A stretch of DNA of 64,000 nt from Bacteroides sp. (GCA_021202275.1 JAJQDI010000009.1:248001-312000); one strand, 5' to 3'. Shown: positions 8,132-17,483, numbered from the stretch's first letter. Notes: generated by a model not told the origin, from the sequence alone. Program-made: numbers and translations.

Positions 8132-9919
8132 TTATAGGTTTAGATTCAGTCCCTTGGGATATTTCACACTGTAACTCAGGCGATATGTTTTCACTTCCCC
8201 GGGTGCGAATTCATCCTCCCAAGAGAGTACACCCACATCTTCGTTCTGCGCGCTCCAGGGAGTAGTCTCCTTACGTACCAGGGTCACATCTATGTTTTTC
8301 TGTGTAGAGCGGGGGTACTGATCTTTGACCACCATCTTCACCGGACGATTGCGGTTGTTGCGCACGGTGATCTGATAAGTAAACTGTTGGGTCACATCGT
8401 TGCCCACCAGACGGGTAGAACTATAGTCCTGGAGTTTCTCGCGTTTCACAGCCACTCTCGGATCGGAGCCCAACGTCAGGGTGAGTTTCTGTCCGGTAGA
8501 AGAAGTATCCAAGAAAGTCTCTCCCAGATAAGTACCGTTGTAGGTGATATTGGCATTTCCACTCAGCAGATTCAGTTTGTGCCAGTCGGAGATCTCAGCC
8601 AGCAAATAGGTCTGACTGTCTAATTTGGGAGTTGCGTAGTATTTGTATTTCGCCTGTACCTCATCTGTCCTGAGTTCGATGTATTGTACCTTTCCATTGC
8701 CGGGAATATTGTAATTCAGATCTATGGCGTAACTCATATCCAACGATTGCTCTTCCGTCACCACATAATCCTCTACTGAGTTTTTCAGTTCGATCACAAT
8801 CACCCCATTGGCTGCCCGGGCACCATAAACAGCTGTACTACTTGCATCCTTGAGCACCTCCATACTTTTGATACGGTCCGGGGAGATATGCTGGAAATCT
8901 TCCGCGGAAAAAGGTACACCGTCTATAATATATAAGGGTGAAGTTTCGTTTGCCGGGGTTAACGTTCTCTCCATCTGATTATAGGAATAACTGTTCTGAA
9001 CTACTTCCCTAGGTGAACTCCCACGCACCCGTATACCCGGTTGCTGCGGTTGCAGGTACCAGGCAGAAAACAGGGGAGCCACTCTCCTTCCTGCACCGGG
9101 ACGGGCACTAGACAAGGTAGGTTTCACCTGATTCCAGTCGAATCCGGTGGTCTGGCTCACTTTGGCACGCGAGTGAATGCGGATCGGAGCATCGGCATCT
9201 TCCACATAGATCTCATACGTGGGTTCCCAGCCGGCGGCTGTTGTAAAATAGCTGACGAAAACGGAAGTCTGTCCGGCTCTCAGGGCACGCAAATGCAGGC
9301 GTAGCTCTCCGATCTCCTTGTCGTTCTTTACGGATTCCTGTCGCAATTGAGATTCCACACGGCTCCTGCCTTCCGTCAAACGTTTGTTTTCCCTGCTAAG
9401 CCGCACACGCTCTTTCTCAAGCTCACGGGATTTGGTATCGAAATACTCCATGGTCTTCATCAGTTCATCAATGCCCAGGCCTTTCTCCGAACCGGAGACA
9501 TTTTTCCCTATTCCATCTTTCAACTGTTGCAACAGGGTACTATTGATCGTTTGCTCGATGTTAAGTTGTTCCAGAGCCTGGGTATAGATATCCAATGAAT
9601 CCCGGAGAATCCTGACCTGTTCACTATCCTCTGTCTTCATGGCCAGATGATTGACGGAATATTCAAAAGCCGACACCATCACTCCGTTCCCGGTCTTTAC
9701 CTTGATGCTGTTGACGTCTACATTTGAACTGAGATTGCTCACGACGATCTCATTCTCTCCCTGTTGGAGCCTGGGCGTAGCTGTGTGCATCAGTTCTGCC
9801 CCTGTAAAAAAGACTGTGACTTCTTCCAGTGTGGCAGGATACGTAGTCTGTGCTTTCGCTGTAACTCCATTTGCCAGAAGAAAAAAGAACACACCCAGAT
9901 AATAATGTGTTGCCTTCAT
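8132..9919 (-). CDS. DUF4139 (MuiA-like) protein with an embedded SusC-type plug segment
   Basis: About 595 residues with a signal peptide (YYLGVFFFLLANGVTAKA). The N-terminal part (TLEEVTVFFTGAEL) and the C-terminal part (TFQY-like repeats, SWEDEFAPGEVKTYRLSYSVKYPKG) are the mucoidy-inhibitor A / DUF4139 layout, with a coiled coil near 130-200. Between them, near 295-390, is a segment typical of TonB-dependent receptor plugs of the SusC/RagA type: PLYIIDGVPF, IKSMEVLKDAS and AVYGARAANGVIVIEL. There is no TonB box or barrel. Exported, function unknown. The start at 9919 begins the signal peptide and follows a -7 box at 9959-9966; the frame to 9961 is not used. Confidence 0.85.
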   Translation of the reverse strand: MKATHYYLGVFFFLLANGVTAKAQTTYPATLEEVTVFFTGAELMHTATPRLQQGENEIVVSNLSSNVDVNSIKVKTGNGVMVSAFEYSVNHLAMKTEDSEQVRILRDSLDIYTQALEQLNIEQTINSTLLQQLKDGIGKNVSGSEKGLGIDELMKTMEYFDTKSRELEKERVRLSRENKRLTEGRSRVESQLRQESVKNDKEIGELRLHLRALRAGQTSVFVSYFTTAAGWEPTYEIYVEDADAPIRIHSRAKVSQTTGFDWNQVKPTLSSARPGAGRRVAPLFSAWYLQPQQPGIRVRGSSPREVVQNSYSYNQMERTLTPANETSPLYIIDGVPFSAEDFQHISPDRIKSMEVLKDASSTAVYGARAANGVIVIELKNSVEDYVVTEEQSLDMSYAIDLNYNIPGNGKVQYIELRTDEVQAKYKYYATPKLDSQTYLLAEISDWHKLNLLSGNANITYNGTYLGETFLDTSSTGQKLTLTLGSDPRVAVKREKLQDYSSTRLVGNDVTQQFTYQITVRNNRNRPVKMVVKDQYPRSTQKNIDVTLVRKETTPWSAQNEDVGVLSWEDEFAPGEVKTYRLSYSVKYPKGLNLNL

Positions 9920-9958
9920 ATAAAATGTTGTATAAGTAATGTATCGGAATAAAAGACA

Positions 9959-9966
9959 CAAAGTTA
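9959..9966 (-). promoter_or_regulatory. -7 promoter box of the DUF4139 gene
   Basis: TAACTTTG on the minus strand (CAAAGTTA on plus), about 40 bases before the ATG at 9919. Divergent from the promoter at 10031. Confidence 0.65.
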
Positions 9967-10030
9967 AAATTCTTTATGACATGATAAAGAAGGATGAACA
10001 GAAAAATAAAATTCCTGTTGCTTTTTATTC

Positions 10031-10038
10031 TATCTTTG
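10031..10038 (+). promoter_or_regulatory. -7 promoter box of the methyltransferase gene
   Basis: TATCTTTG fits TAnnTTTG exactly. It excludes the upstream in-frame ATG at 9994 as the start of the downstream gene. Confidence 0.65.
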
Positions 10039-10065
10039 TTGCGGCGAATGCTGTTTTTACCACAT

Positions 10066-10836
10066 ATGTACGATCCGATGAAAGAGAACAAATACGATGA
10101 CGAACGTTTTTTCCGTCAATACAGTCAGATGAGACGTTCCCGGGAAGGACTACAGGCTGCCGGTGAGTGGCACGAGTTACAAAAACTATTGCCGGACTTC
10201 CGGGGCAAGCGGGTACTTGACCTGGGCTGCGGTTTCGGATGGCATTGCCGCTATGCTGTGGAACAAGGAGCCCTGTCGGTCACCGGGATAGACCTTTCCG
10301 AAAAGATGCTGGAAGTGGCCCGTACACGCCATACTTCTCCCCGCATCACCTACCTGCGTATGGCGGTGGAGGATTTTGAATATGCTCCTGAGACATTTGA
10401 TATAGTCATCAGTTCGCTTACCCTGCACTATGTAGAGCCTTTCCAAGAGTTGTGTCGCCAGATCCATACCTGTCTGACTCCCGGGGGATGTTTTGTCTTC
10501 TCCGTTGAGCATCCGGTATTCACGGCGTATGGTTCTCAGAACTGGTACTACGACACAGAAGGGAATATCCTGCACTGGCCGGTAGACTCCTATTTCACAG
10601 AAGGCAAACGCACGGCCAACTTTTTAGGTGAACAGGTAGGCAAATACCACAAGACCCTTACGACTTATCTCTCCGGATTGCTGAAAAATGGTTTTGTGAT
10701 CACAGACCTGATCGAACCTCAGCCCGACCTGAAGCTATTGCAAGAGGTAGAAGGCATGCAGGATGAACTCCGGCGACCCATGATGCTGCTGGTAGCAGCC
10801 AGGAAAGCAGGTGACGCTTCACCATGTACGAGGTAA
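10066..10836 (+). CDS. Class I SAM-dependent methyltransferase
   Basis: About 256 residues. Motif I VLDLGCGFGWH, the acidic VTGIDLSEKML, the motif-II region FDIVISSLTLHYV and LTPGGCFVFSVEHPVF give a class I Rossmann methyltransferase of the Methyltransf_11 type, cytoplasmic, transferring methyl from SAM to an unidentified small molecule. The frame is open from 9994, but the -7 box at 10031-10038 places transcription start near 10045, so the start is 10066 (MYDPMKEN) or 10078. The last residues (GDASPCTR) run into intergenic repeat sequence and may not be native. Single gene, divergent from the DUF4139 gene. Confidence 0.85.
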   Translation: MYDPMKENKYDDERFFRQYSQMRRSREGLQAAGEWHELQKLLPDFRGKRVLDLGCGFGWHCRYAVEQGALSVTGIDLSEKMLEVARTRHTSPRITYLRMAVEDFEYAPETFDIVISSLTLHYVEPFQELCRQIHTCLTPGGCFVFSVEHPVFTAYGSQNWYYDTEGNILHWPVDSYFTEGKRTANFLGEQVGKYHKTLTTYLSGLLKNGFVITDLIEPQPDLKLLQEVEGMQDELRRPMMLLVAARKAGDASPCTR

Positions 10837-10886
10837 CGGACCAGCGGTCGACGAAGTCAAAAGATTGCACCCTGTACATCCGCTTA

Positions 10887-10962
10887 CCCGGGGGTGGCTT
10901 TGGTTCGCTTCATTGAGGGTGATGAGCTTCGCTGACCGTTGGTTCAAATTACCCCTCCGGGT
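10887..10962. repeat. GC-rich intergenic element (ACCCGGGGG...CCTCCGGGT) containing GAGCTTCGCTGACCGTTGG
   Basis: The inner part 10918-10946 (GGTGATGAGCTTCGCTGACC, then GTTGGTTCAA) matches the reverse complement of 43528-43572 with a short gap. It lies between the methyltransferase and the AlbA_2 gene. The rest of 10837-11128 shows no gene. Confidence 0.5.
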
Positions 10963-11128
10963 TTTCAGAATGGATAAATGTCATCCGGATGGCCTGTATA
11001 CATGTAATAGACCGGATATAAACAGTTCCATAAAACCTCAGGAAAATAAAACGTTAAAAAACCTCATTCCCACTCCGGTTGTTAATAGAGATATTCACCA
11101 TGTATGACTTCACTATTAACTTGTAGAT

Positions 11129-12661
11129 ATGGCTTTACCTATAAATACCGATGACCTGATATATGGTCGTCTGATCGAACCGGAACGGATCGAGTTTTTC
11201 AAAAAATGGAACCCGGAAGAGGTGTTGAAAACCGTTTGTGCGTTTGCCAATGATATCCATGAACAGGGTAGTGGGTATATCGTCATTGGTGTAGATAAAA
11301 AAAACGGTACTCCGGTGCTGCCTCCGGCAGGGATACCTAAGGAGCAATCGGAGACGATCCGGAAAGAGTTTACCAATCTGTGTCATCGGATCAATCCTAA
11401 ACTATTTCCGGATATCGTATGTGATGAGGTCAAAGATAAACATGTAGCTATCATCTGGGTGGCGGCGGGAGAAGAGAAGCCCTACTCCGCTCCCAGCGCG
11501 ATCGGTAATTTCTCTCCTTATAAGATCTACGTACGCCACGAAGGGGGTACGGAAGTGGCCAGCCGCTTTATGGAGAACCGACTGCGCGAACAGGCTTCTT
11601 TCAGCCATTTCGACAACCGGGTAAACAGCAAGGCAACCTTGGGAGATCTGGACCTGGGACTGATACAAGCCTATCTGCAGGAGACAAAAAACAGCTTCTA
11701 TCCTCATACGCTTAAGATGCCGCTGAATGAGATAGCGACTAAGCTCCAGATTGCCCGGCAGGAAAAAGAGAAACTCCAGTTGCTCAACATCGCGATATTG
11801 TTGTTCTGCAAGGAGCCCCACCGCTTGCTGGAAGGGTGCCGTACCACACTGGTCGAATACGAAGATGAAGACGGAATCCATTTCGCGGAAAAACAGTTTA
11901 CCGGTCCGGTGCATATCCAGATCAGGGAGATCATGAACTACCTGAATACGAATGTGATCAAGGAGTTTGGCAACCGCTCAACAGGAGACAGCGAGGTTCA
12001 GCGATTTGAGAACTACCCCTATCAGGCATTGGAGGAGGCTGTGGTGAATGCCTTTGAACATAAGAGTTATGAAGACCCGACGCCTGTGGAGATCAAAGTA
12101 TACAAGGGATATTCACGGCTCCACCCCGGCACGGAAGACCATCGGCGCATCACCATCGTCAACCGCCCCGGTCCGCTCCCCTTTGTAGATGAAACAGCTC
12201 TGGCACAGGGAGAGGTGAAACCCCGGTATTACCGGAACATTCGTCTGGGAGATTTCCTGAAAAACATACATCTGACAGGAAAAAACGGCTCCGGACTGCC
12301 CACGATGCGGGAAGCCCTTCGCAAAAACGGCTCTCCTCAGCCCCGGTTTGTGACAGATGCCGAGCGCACCTATTTCGAAGTGGCTTTCCCGATCAATCAC
12401 CAGGCGCCGCTGGAGATCACCGAGTCTGCCGAAGAAGCTGAACACATTATGCTCACTCACATCCAACAGAGTATCCTGGAGAAACTGATCCATGAACCCT
12501 GCTCGGAAAAGGAGATCATAGAGAACATCACTTCGGGCCTGAAAGAAGAGGTAGAAGCGCTGATCCGGCGCAACCTGATCTCTGAGAAAAAATATGGAGA
12601 TTATAATTTCCTGCACATCACTCCACAGGGGATCGACCTGCTCAGGAAGACATTTCCATAG
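11129..12661 (+). CDS. AlbA_2 (Schlafen-type) domain protein with ATPase-like and winged-helix parts
   Basis: A 510-residue protein. The N-terminus (about 15-150) is an AlbA_2/divergent AAA_4 domain with GSGYIVIGVDKKNG and YKIYVRHEGGTEVASR. The middle (about 280-400) carries the GHKL-like ATP-binding signs of RecG-related regulators (ALEEAVVNAFEHKSYE, ITIVNRPGPLP, GSGLPTMREAL). The C-terminus has a winged-helix segment (CSEKEIIENI...ALIRRNLISEKK). Such proteins are usually called ATP-dependent DNA helicase RecG-like or transcription regulators; enzymatic helicase motifs are absent. Some relatives sit in defence islands, but here the neighbours do not support that. The start is the first ATG of the family-like MALPINTDDL. 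Confidence 0.85.
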   Translation: MALPINTDDLIYGRLIEPERIEFFKKWNPEEVLKTVCAFANDIHEQGSGYIVIGVDKKNGTPVLPPAGIPKEQSETIRKEFTNLCHRINPKLFPDIVCDEVKDKHVAIIWVAAGEEKPYSAPSAIGNFSPYKIYVRHEGGTEVASRFMENRLREQASFSHFDNRVNSKATLGDLDLGLIQAYLQETKNSFYPHTLKMPLNEIATKLQIARQEKEKLQLLNIAILLFCKEPHRLLEGCRTTLVEYEDEDGIHFAEKQFTGPVHIQIREIMNYLNTNVIKEFGNRSTGDSEVQRFENYPYQALEEAVVNAFEHKSYEDPTPVEIKVYKGYSRLHPGTEDHRRITIVNRPGPLPFVDETALAQGEVKPRYYRNIRLGDFLKNIHLTGKNGSGLPTMREALRKNGSPQPRFVTDAERTYFEVAFPINHQAPLEITESAEEAEHIMLTHIQQSILEKLIHEPCSEKEIIENITSGLKEEVEALIRRNLISEKKYGDYNFLHITPQGIDLLRKTFP

Positions 12662-12802
12662 GAATGTACAAAAAATGGGGTAGGATACAGATGTTTCTAC
12701 CGGGAGTGGTTCGTACATTGCTTTGCATTCATCCTTATAACCGATTTAAAAGCCACCCATATAATTAAAGGATAAGATATGCATGCTGACGTTTATTTTC
12801 AA

Positions 12803-12810
12803 TATCTTTG
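12803..12810 (+). promoter_or_regulatory. -7 promoter box of the decayed small-ORF/ydeI operon
   Basis: TATCTTTG, an exact TAnnTTTG match, lies before two broken open frames that lead into ydeI. Confidence 0.55.
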
Positions 12811-12844
12811 CTTTGGAAAGAGGGAATACGATAGTCACGGAAAT

Positions 12845-13028
12845 ATGCCAGCCATGCTTCAAGCCATAGGATGGGAATCATTTCGTGACGGCAACCGACC
12901 CATGAGACAGAAGTACTTATGTTTTATCGGATTGCATTATGAGTTAGGATAAAAAGAAAATGAACGAAATGCTTCCGTATTACGAGAGCAAAGGCTGTAA
13001 GATAATAACGTTGAATGACCTGCTATAA
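12845..13028 (+). pseudogene. Unrecognised small gene, frame broken, first gene of the ydeI transcript
   Basis: Two short frames read MPAMLQAIGWESFRDGNRP... (12845-12952) and MNEMLPYYESKGCKIITL... (12960-13028). They become one protein of about 60 residues if one G is dropped from the GG near 12948. I do not recognise it. The stop at 13026-13028 overlaps the apparent start of ydeI (ATAA here; ATGA would be the usual start/stop overlap), which suggests translational coupling in the ancestral sequence. It may extend upstream without an ATG. Confidence 0.4.
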
Positions 13029-13602
13029 CCACAGACAATCGAATAAAGTATTTTGAGCATCGGGAAGATTGGCGAAAGTGGCTGACTGACCACTTTGAGA
13101 CTGCTACAGAGATCTAGTTTGTATTCCCCACTCAATCTTCGGGGAAAAAAGTATGATATACAACGACGCTGTCGAAGAAGCCCTTTGTTTCAACTGGATC
13201 GACAGTACGATAAAGACACTGGATAAGGAACATAAAATCCAGCGTTTCACGCCCAGGAAACCTGAAAGCGCATATTCGCAGGCTAACAAAGAACGGCTCA
13301 AGTGGCTCCTGGAAAATAAAAAGATACACCCCGGATTTGAAGATACCATACAAAACGTTTTGTCTGAGCCTTTTATTTTTCCGGAGGATATAACGGACAG
13401 ATTGAAAGAAGATGAAACAGTATGGAAAAACTACCAACGCTTTTCCGACTCCTACAAACGGATCCGGATCGCATACATTGAAGCGGCAAGGAAACGACCC
13501 GAAGAATTTGAAAAGCGATTAAACCACTTTATCCGTAAAACCAAAGGGAACAAAACCATAAAAGGATTTGGTGGAATTGAAAAGTACTATTCCTCCAACT
13601 AA
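13025..13602 (+). pseudogene. YdeI/OmpD-associated family protein, disrupted
   Basis: The open part (13153-13602) has AVEEALCFNWIDSTIK, FTPRKPESAYSQANKERLKWL and a C-terminal KTKGNKTIKGFGGIEKYY, typical of the bacteriocin-protection YdeI-like family (about 190 residues). Upstream sequence reads NRIKYFEHREDWRKWLTDHF then a TAG at 13115-13117 where a Trp (TGG) is expected, and the A run at 13145-13150 is one base short. The codon at the expected start is ATA (13025). So the gene carries a lost start, a nonsense codon and a frame break. The two substitutions would both be G to A. Function of the family is poorly defined. Confidence 0.65.
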
Positions 13603-14065
13603 CATACCGGTACCTGACCTGTGTCCTGTCTGTAAGCGTACGGAAACCGATCATCTGAGTTTTTTTACTCATACTGCCTTTGTTTCCAGTGTCCGCAACC
13701 AACAACCAGCCGGGCATTACCGGACGAATCCGAATGGCAGAGACGCGAAGCAGAAAGAACAGACCAACCGTCAGCAACCAGGGAACATCAGACAGAAAAG
13801 TTGAAAAATAATTCTGAATAAAGAAGCAAGCAACCTCGTGACAGCTACTTATATTTCTTTAACGGAGTGTGTAGAAAAATTTCCTGTTTTTCACTATGCA
13901 CGTTCGTTATCTTCGCTATCTTTGAAGGTGTATAGTCGTTGGTTTTCTGATCTGATAAAGAAAATATATCTTATTTGGGACCGACTGTTGTGTAAATAAT
14001 GCAAAATCCCTGAACTTATAAGATAGTACATCGCTTATTATATGCGCGTCCGAAATTCATAAATG
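13603..14065. other. Intergenic stretch before the 14.1-kb lipoprotein, with one promoter
   Basis: No convincing gene. A TATCTTTG box at 13917-13924 is followed by about 140 bases before the lipoprotein start. A 23-codon frame starting GTG at 13928 (MYSRWFSDLI...LCK) is present but unsupported. Confidence 0.4.
13917..13924 (+). promoter_or_regulatory. -7 promoter box, probably for the 14.1-kb lipoprotein
   Basis: TATCTTTG exact match to TAnnTTTG. It implies a leader of about 140 bases if it serves the gene at 14070. Confidence 0.5.
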
Positions 14066-14069
14066 GAAT

Positions 14070-14588
14070 ATGCAACAAATGAAATCCAATACTTACCTTT
14101 TCCGAAAGCCTGGCATTCTTCCGGTGATACTGGTCTTTATGCTATGTATACTCAGCGGATGCCGCTGGCTCCCTTCGACCAAACGGGTAGAAGGCATTGT
14201 TCCCGAAGATACAGGCATCACAGCCGATGCCAACGGACTTTTTATTCGTCCGGATGCTGTCGCAGCCATACAGGTCATCTTTACAGACGATGAGTCTCTG
14301 GAACGGTCGATGTTGAGAGAAGACTATAGTCAACTCTCGGGTCTGCTTCGGAGTGTCGTATACGATACCCACTGGAACGACAGTGGGATCATGGTAAAGA
14401 TGGTGGAACCGGATTATGTATTGCTCTTGTCTTACACCAATAAGGATCAGGACAGACCTTTGGAAGAACTCTATATATGGAGAGAGGGCGGACGCATTAA
14501 GTTCCGCAATGTCTGGTTCCTGCTGCCCGCAGAACAACAACCGCATCTGTACGATCTGATGGAGAAATACCGCCAGGAAGATCTGTAA
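14070..14588 (+). CDS. Hypothetical lipoprotein
   Basis: A 172-residue protein with a lipoprotein signal (ILPVILVFMLCILSGCRW, lipobox LSGC). The mature part has VAAIQVIFTDDES and YIWREGGRIKFRNVWFLLPAE and a charged end. I do not recognise the family. It is followed 50 bases later by a second small lipoprotein on the same strand, likely one transcript. An alternative start at 14082 (MKSNTY) would do as well. Anchored in a membrane, presumably facing the periplasm. Confidence 0.7.
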   Translation: MQQMKSNTYLFRKPGILPVILVFMLCILSGCRWLPSTKRVEGIVPEDTGITADANGLFIRPDAVAAIQVIFTDDESLERSMLREDYSQLSGLLRSVVYDTHWNDSGIMVKMVEPDYVLLLSYTNKDQDRPLEELYIWREGGRIKFRNVWFLLPAEQQPHLYDLMEKYRQEDL

Positions 14589-14638
14589 ATTGTTTTTCAG
14601 AAATAAAACATCTATAGAACAACCCTAATTCATCCTAT

Positions 14639-14997
14639 ATGAATAAAGTAATCTTATTTTTTTCGCACTTGTCTGTTGCGTGACGGGATGCACCTCTTCC
14701 CGCGATACACAACGATTGATCATCGCTTCCGAAATGGGCGATTGTGTGGGGGTAGCTCCGCAAAAATGTCTGCTGGTGCGTCAGGACGGCCACTCCGACT
14801 GGGAGTATTTTTATACCCCTATCGATGGCTTCACTTATGAAGCGGGGTATGAATATGTGATCCTGGTACGCAGAGAAAATATAGAAAATGTCTCTATGCC
14901 CGCCGACCGGCCTACGATCCGGTATGCACTGGAAAAGATTGTCTCCAAGACCAGGAAAGAGTCTGCGGATCTGCCACAGAGAAGAGAAAACGAATAA
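14639..14997 (+). CDS. DUF4377-like lipoprotein (frame broken in the signal peptide)
   Basis: About 119 residues. MNKVILFF starts at 14639 and the T run 14657-14663 is one base short of the eight needed to continue as FALVCCVTGCTSS, a lipoprotein signal. The mature domain has DWEYFYTPIDGFTYEAGYEYVILVRRENIEN and a regular ending with VSKTR, the pattern of DUF4377 (a small domain of unknown function). The open part as written starts at 14680 without a signal peptide, so its likely start is wrong. Confidence 0.65.
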
Positions 14998-15110
14998 CGA
15001 AAAGAGAGATTTGTGAAGTCTTGTCCGGACCGGAGCTGCTATGGAATAGATGATCTATCCGATGGCAGCTCCGGTTGTTTGTTATCAGGTATTCTATAAA
15101 ATCCCGGGAT

Positions 15111-15590
15111 TTACAAAGACGACAAGATCTCTTCACACAACTTCGCCAGCCAGTAGGTATCTGTCTCATCGAAATAGTTCAGATGTTCACTATCTACGTC
15201 CAATACTCCCCAGACCTCGTTTTGCCGGATCAGCGGAACCACGACTTCGGAACGGGAACTCGAGCTACAGGCGATATGCCCTGGGAACAGGTCTACATCG
15301 GGAACCCATTGCAGCTCCTTTTTCTCCCAGGCTGTGCCGCAGACCCCTCTCCCTTTTCGGATACGTGTACACGCCAACGGTCCCTGGAAAGGTCCGAGGA
15401 CCAATTGATCCCCTTCTACCAGGTAAAAGCCTACCCAGAAAAAGCCGAACATCTCCCTGAACATGGCAGATACATTGGCCAGATTGGCTATGCGGTTGGG
15501 CTCACCGCTAACCACAGAACGGATCTGTGAAAGCAGAGAAGCGTATTTTTCCGCTTTACTTCCGGCAGGTATGGTCAGTTGTTCCGCCAT
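15111..15590 (-). CDS. msrC: Free methionine-(R)-sulfoxide reductase, GAF domain
   Basis: A 159-residue GAF-domain enzyme that reduces free methionine-R-sulfoxide in the cytoplasm using thioredoxin. GRGVCGTAWEKKELQWVPDV and FPGHIACSSSSRSEVVVPL carry the conserved Cys residues of the fRMsr family, and GVLDVDSEHLNYFDE ends the domain. The ATG at 15590 overlaps the stop of the upstream 5'-nucleotidase as TAATG, so the two are translationally coupled; the longer frame to 15668 lies inside that gene. Confident. Confidence 0.92.
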   Translation of the reverse strand: MAEQLTIPAGSKAEKYASLLSQIRSVVSGEPNRIANLANVSAMFREMFGFFWVGFYLVEGDQLVLGPFQGPLACTRIRKGRGVCGTAWEKKELQWVPDVDLFPGHIACSSSSRSEVVVPLIRQNEVWGVLDVDSEHLNYFDETDTYWLAKLCEEILSSL

Positions 15591-17323
15591 TACTTCTCTT
15601 CGCCAAACAAAAGGATGTAATCGTGCTGTGCCGCCGGCACAGTCCACTCTTCCGGAACAAACTTCCACTGATCCAGGGATTTCGGATCCAGGGTACCTTT
15701 ACTTTCGATGTATTCCATCAGGTAATAACGAAGATCTTTATCGGTAGAGAAAACGATGCGTTCCGTGAGTTCGTCCTGAGGAATACCGGAACCCTTGGTC
15801 AGAAGTTCTCCTCCCCCATTGCCGCGGTACGAATTCAGAGCCACTTTATATATCTTGTCTGAACGGAAAGGAGTGCCATCGGCCATGCTCAGGATCGTGA
15901 TCTTCTCTCCATAAGGTTGGGTGACATCCACCGTGTACAGGATGCCCGCCGCCGAATCGAAATTGAAACTGGCATTCAGGAAAGTACTGCGTTCGCCTCC
16001 GTCCGGTCTTTCACGCAACAGCAGCAAATGATCTTCAGGAGAGGTCATCCGGTTGGTCCACAGAGAGTAAGACTCTTCCAGGAATCCTTTTATTTCCTGT
16101 CCGGTGAGTTCCATGACGTAGAGCATATTTTCATACTTGTACAGATTGAACATATCACTCACGTAAATATCTCCTGCTTTTATCTCCGCATCGAACGAAA
16201 GGGGTGTGGCAAATGAGATCTCCGCTCCGCTCAACTCCAGTTGCAGGGTGTGGATGAAATCGATAAACGCCGAAGGTCCGAAATAAGAAGGGCGGGTAGA
16301 CAAAGGTTCCGTGAAGGTACCGATCTTCTTACCGACAAATTCCTGTACGGCCTGGTACTGTGTATCGAACTGCCGCATAAAGCCTTCACTTACCCCATAC
16401 TCTTCCGTGGCAGTGAGTTGTCCCTGCACCTGTTTGCTCTTCACCTTGCCGTTTTCCAATACGAAAGAGATCTCTACATCTCCCACCACAAGTCCGTTGT
16501 TGGCCGGATTGATGATCAGTACCGAGTCGCCTGCTACGTTGACTACCTTGCGGCACTCCCGGCGGTGGTCATGTCCCATCATCACCACATCGAAGCCCGG
16601 AACATTCTCCGCGACAGTCAGTGAGGCATTATCCTTATATTTGCCCCCCATCAGTACTTCGCTCTGACCGGCATGGAACAGTCCGATCACCGCGTCGGGT
16701 TTCTCCTTCTCACGAATGATCTCCATCCATTTGCGGGCACTCTCTTCCATATCGTCGAACCGAAGACCCGGCCACAGGTTTTCCGACAGCCATACCGGGA
16801 TAGCAGGAGTGATCATTCCCAGGATCACCACCTTCACCCCTTCCCGCTCAAACGCCACATACGGAGGTGCGTAGGGCTCCCCGGTAGCAGTATCTATGAT
16901 ATTGGCACCCAATACAGGAAAGCGGCAATCCGCTATCCACCGGTCAAACACCGTGCGTCCGGTCTCTATATCATGATTGCCCAGAGTAGCTGCATCGTAT
17001 CCCATGTAGTTGAGCATAGCCGCGCATAAATGGGTAGATACGGTGTCTATGTAATTGTAATAATAGGCAGAAGGTTGCCCTTGCAGAATATCTCCATTAT
17101 CGAGCAGGATCAGATTCTCACCATATATCTCCCGTTCTTTCTCTACCAACGCAGCTACACGGGCCAGACTGCCTTTCCAGGGTTGCCGGGAGATAAAATT
17201 ATAGGGAAAATAGTTTCCGTGTATGTCACTGGTCTCGATCAGTTTCAACTTTACTTCCTGTTCCTGTGCTGTTAGCGGCAGCACACAGAGGTACAGGATA
17301 ACTATCCGGATAAATCGTTTCAT
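15590..17323 (-). CDS. Bifunctional metallophosphatase/5'-nucleotidase
   Basis: 577 residues with a signal peptide (IVILYLCVLPLTAQ), exported. The metallophosphoesterase part has ETSDIHGNYFP, LLDNGDILQG, TLGNHDIETG and VMMGHDHRREC, giving the di-metal centre; the C-terminal 5_nucleotid_C part has GAEISFATPLSF, DMFNLYKYENMLYVMELTG and YRGNGGGELLTKGSGIP. It releases phosphate from periplasmic nucleotides or cyclic phosphodiesters. ATG at 17323 starts the signal; the frame to 17356 is ignored. A minus-strand -7 box at 17484-17491 gives a leader of about 150 bases. Operon with the fRMsr gene. Confidence 0.92.
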   Translation of the reverse strand: MKRFIRIVILYLCVLPLTAQEQEVKLKLIETSDIHGNYFPYNFISRQPWKGSLARVAALVEKEREIYGENLILLDNGDILQGQPSAYYYNYIDTVSTHLCAAMLNYMGYDAATLGNHDIETGRTVFDRWIADCRFPVLGANIIDTATGEPYAPPYVAFEREGVKVVILGMITPAIPVWLSENLWPGLRFDDMEESARKWMEIIREKEKPDAVIGLFHAGQSEVLMGGKYKDNASLTVAENVPGFDVVMMGHDHRRECRKVVNVAGDSVLIINPANNGLVVGDVEISFVLENGKVKSKQVQGQLTATEEYGVSEGFMRQFDTQYQAVQEFVGKKIGTFTEPLSTRPSYFGPSAFIDFIHTLQLELSGAEISFATPLSFDAEIKAGDIYVSDMFNLYKYENMLYVMELTGQEIKGFLEESYSLWTNRMTSPEDHLLLLRERPDGGERSTFLNASFNFDSAAGILYTVDVTQPYGEKITILSMADGTPFRSDKIYKVALNSYRGNGGGELLTKGSGIPQDELTERIVFSTDKDLRYYLMEYIESKGTLDPKSLDQWKFVPEEWTVPAAQHDYILLFGEEK

Positions 17324-17483
17324 GGGTATGTTTTTAAAACGTATGATAAAATACAATGTTACTTAATGAACGGACCGGATGGGTAAATACAAACCCTGCT
17401 CCTTCCGTATACTCTGGATGAGTCTCTGTTCTCCTCCTCATTTGTGTACGTTGGAGCTATACCGAGGCGCATCTTGTATGCTG

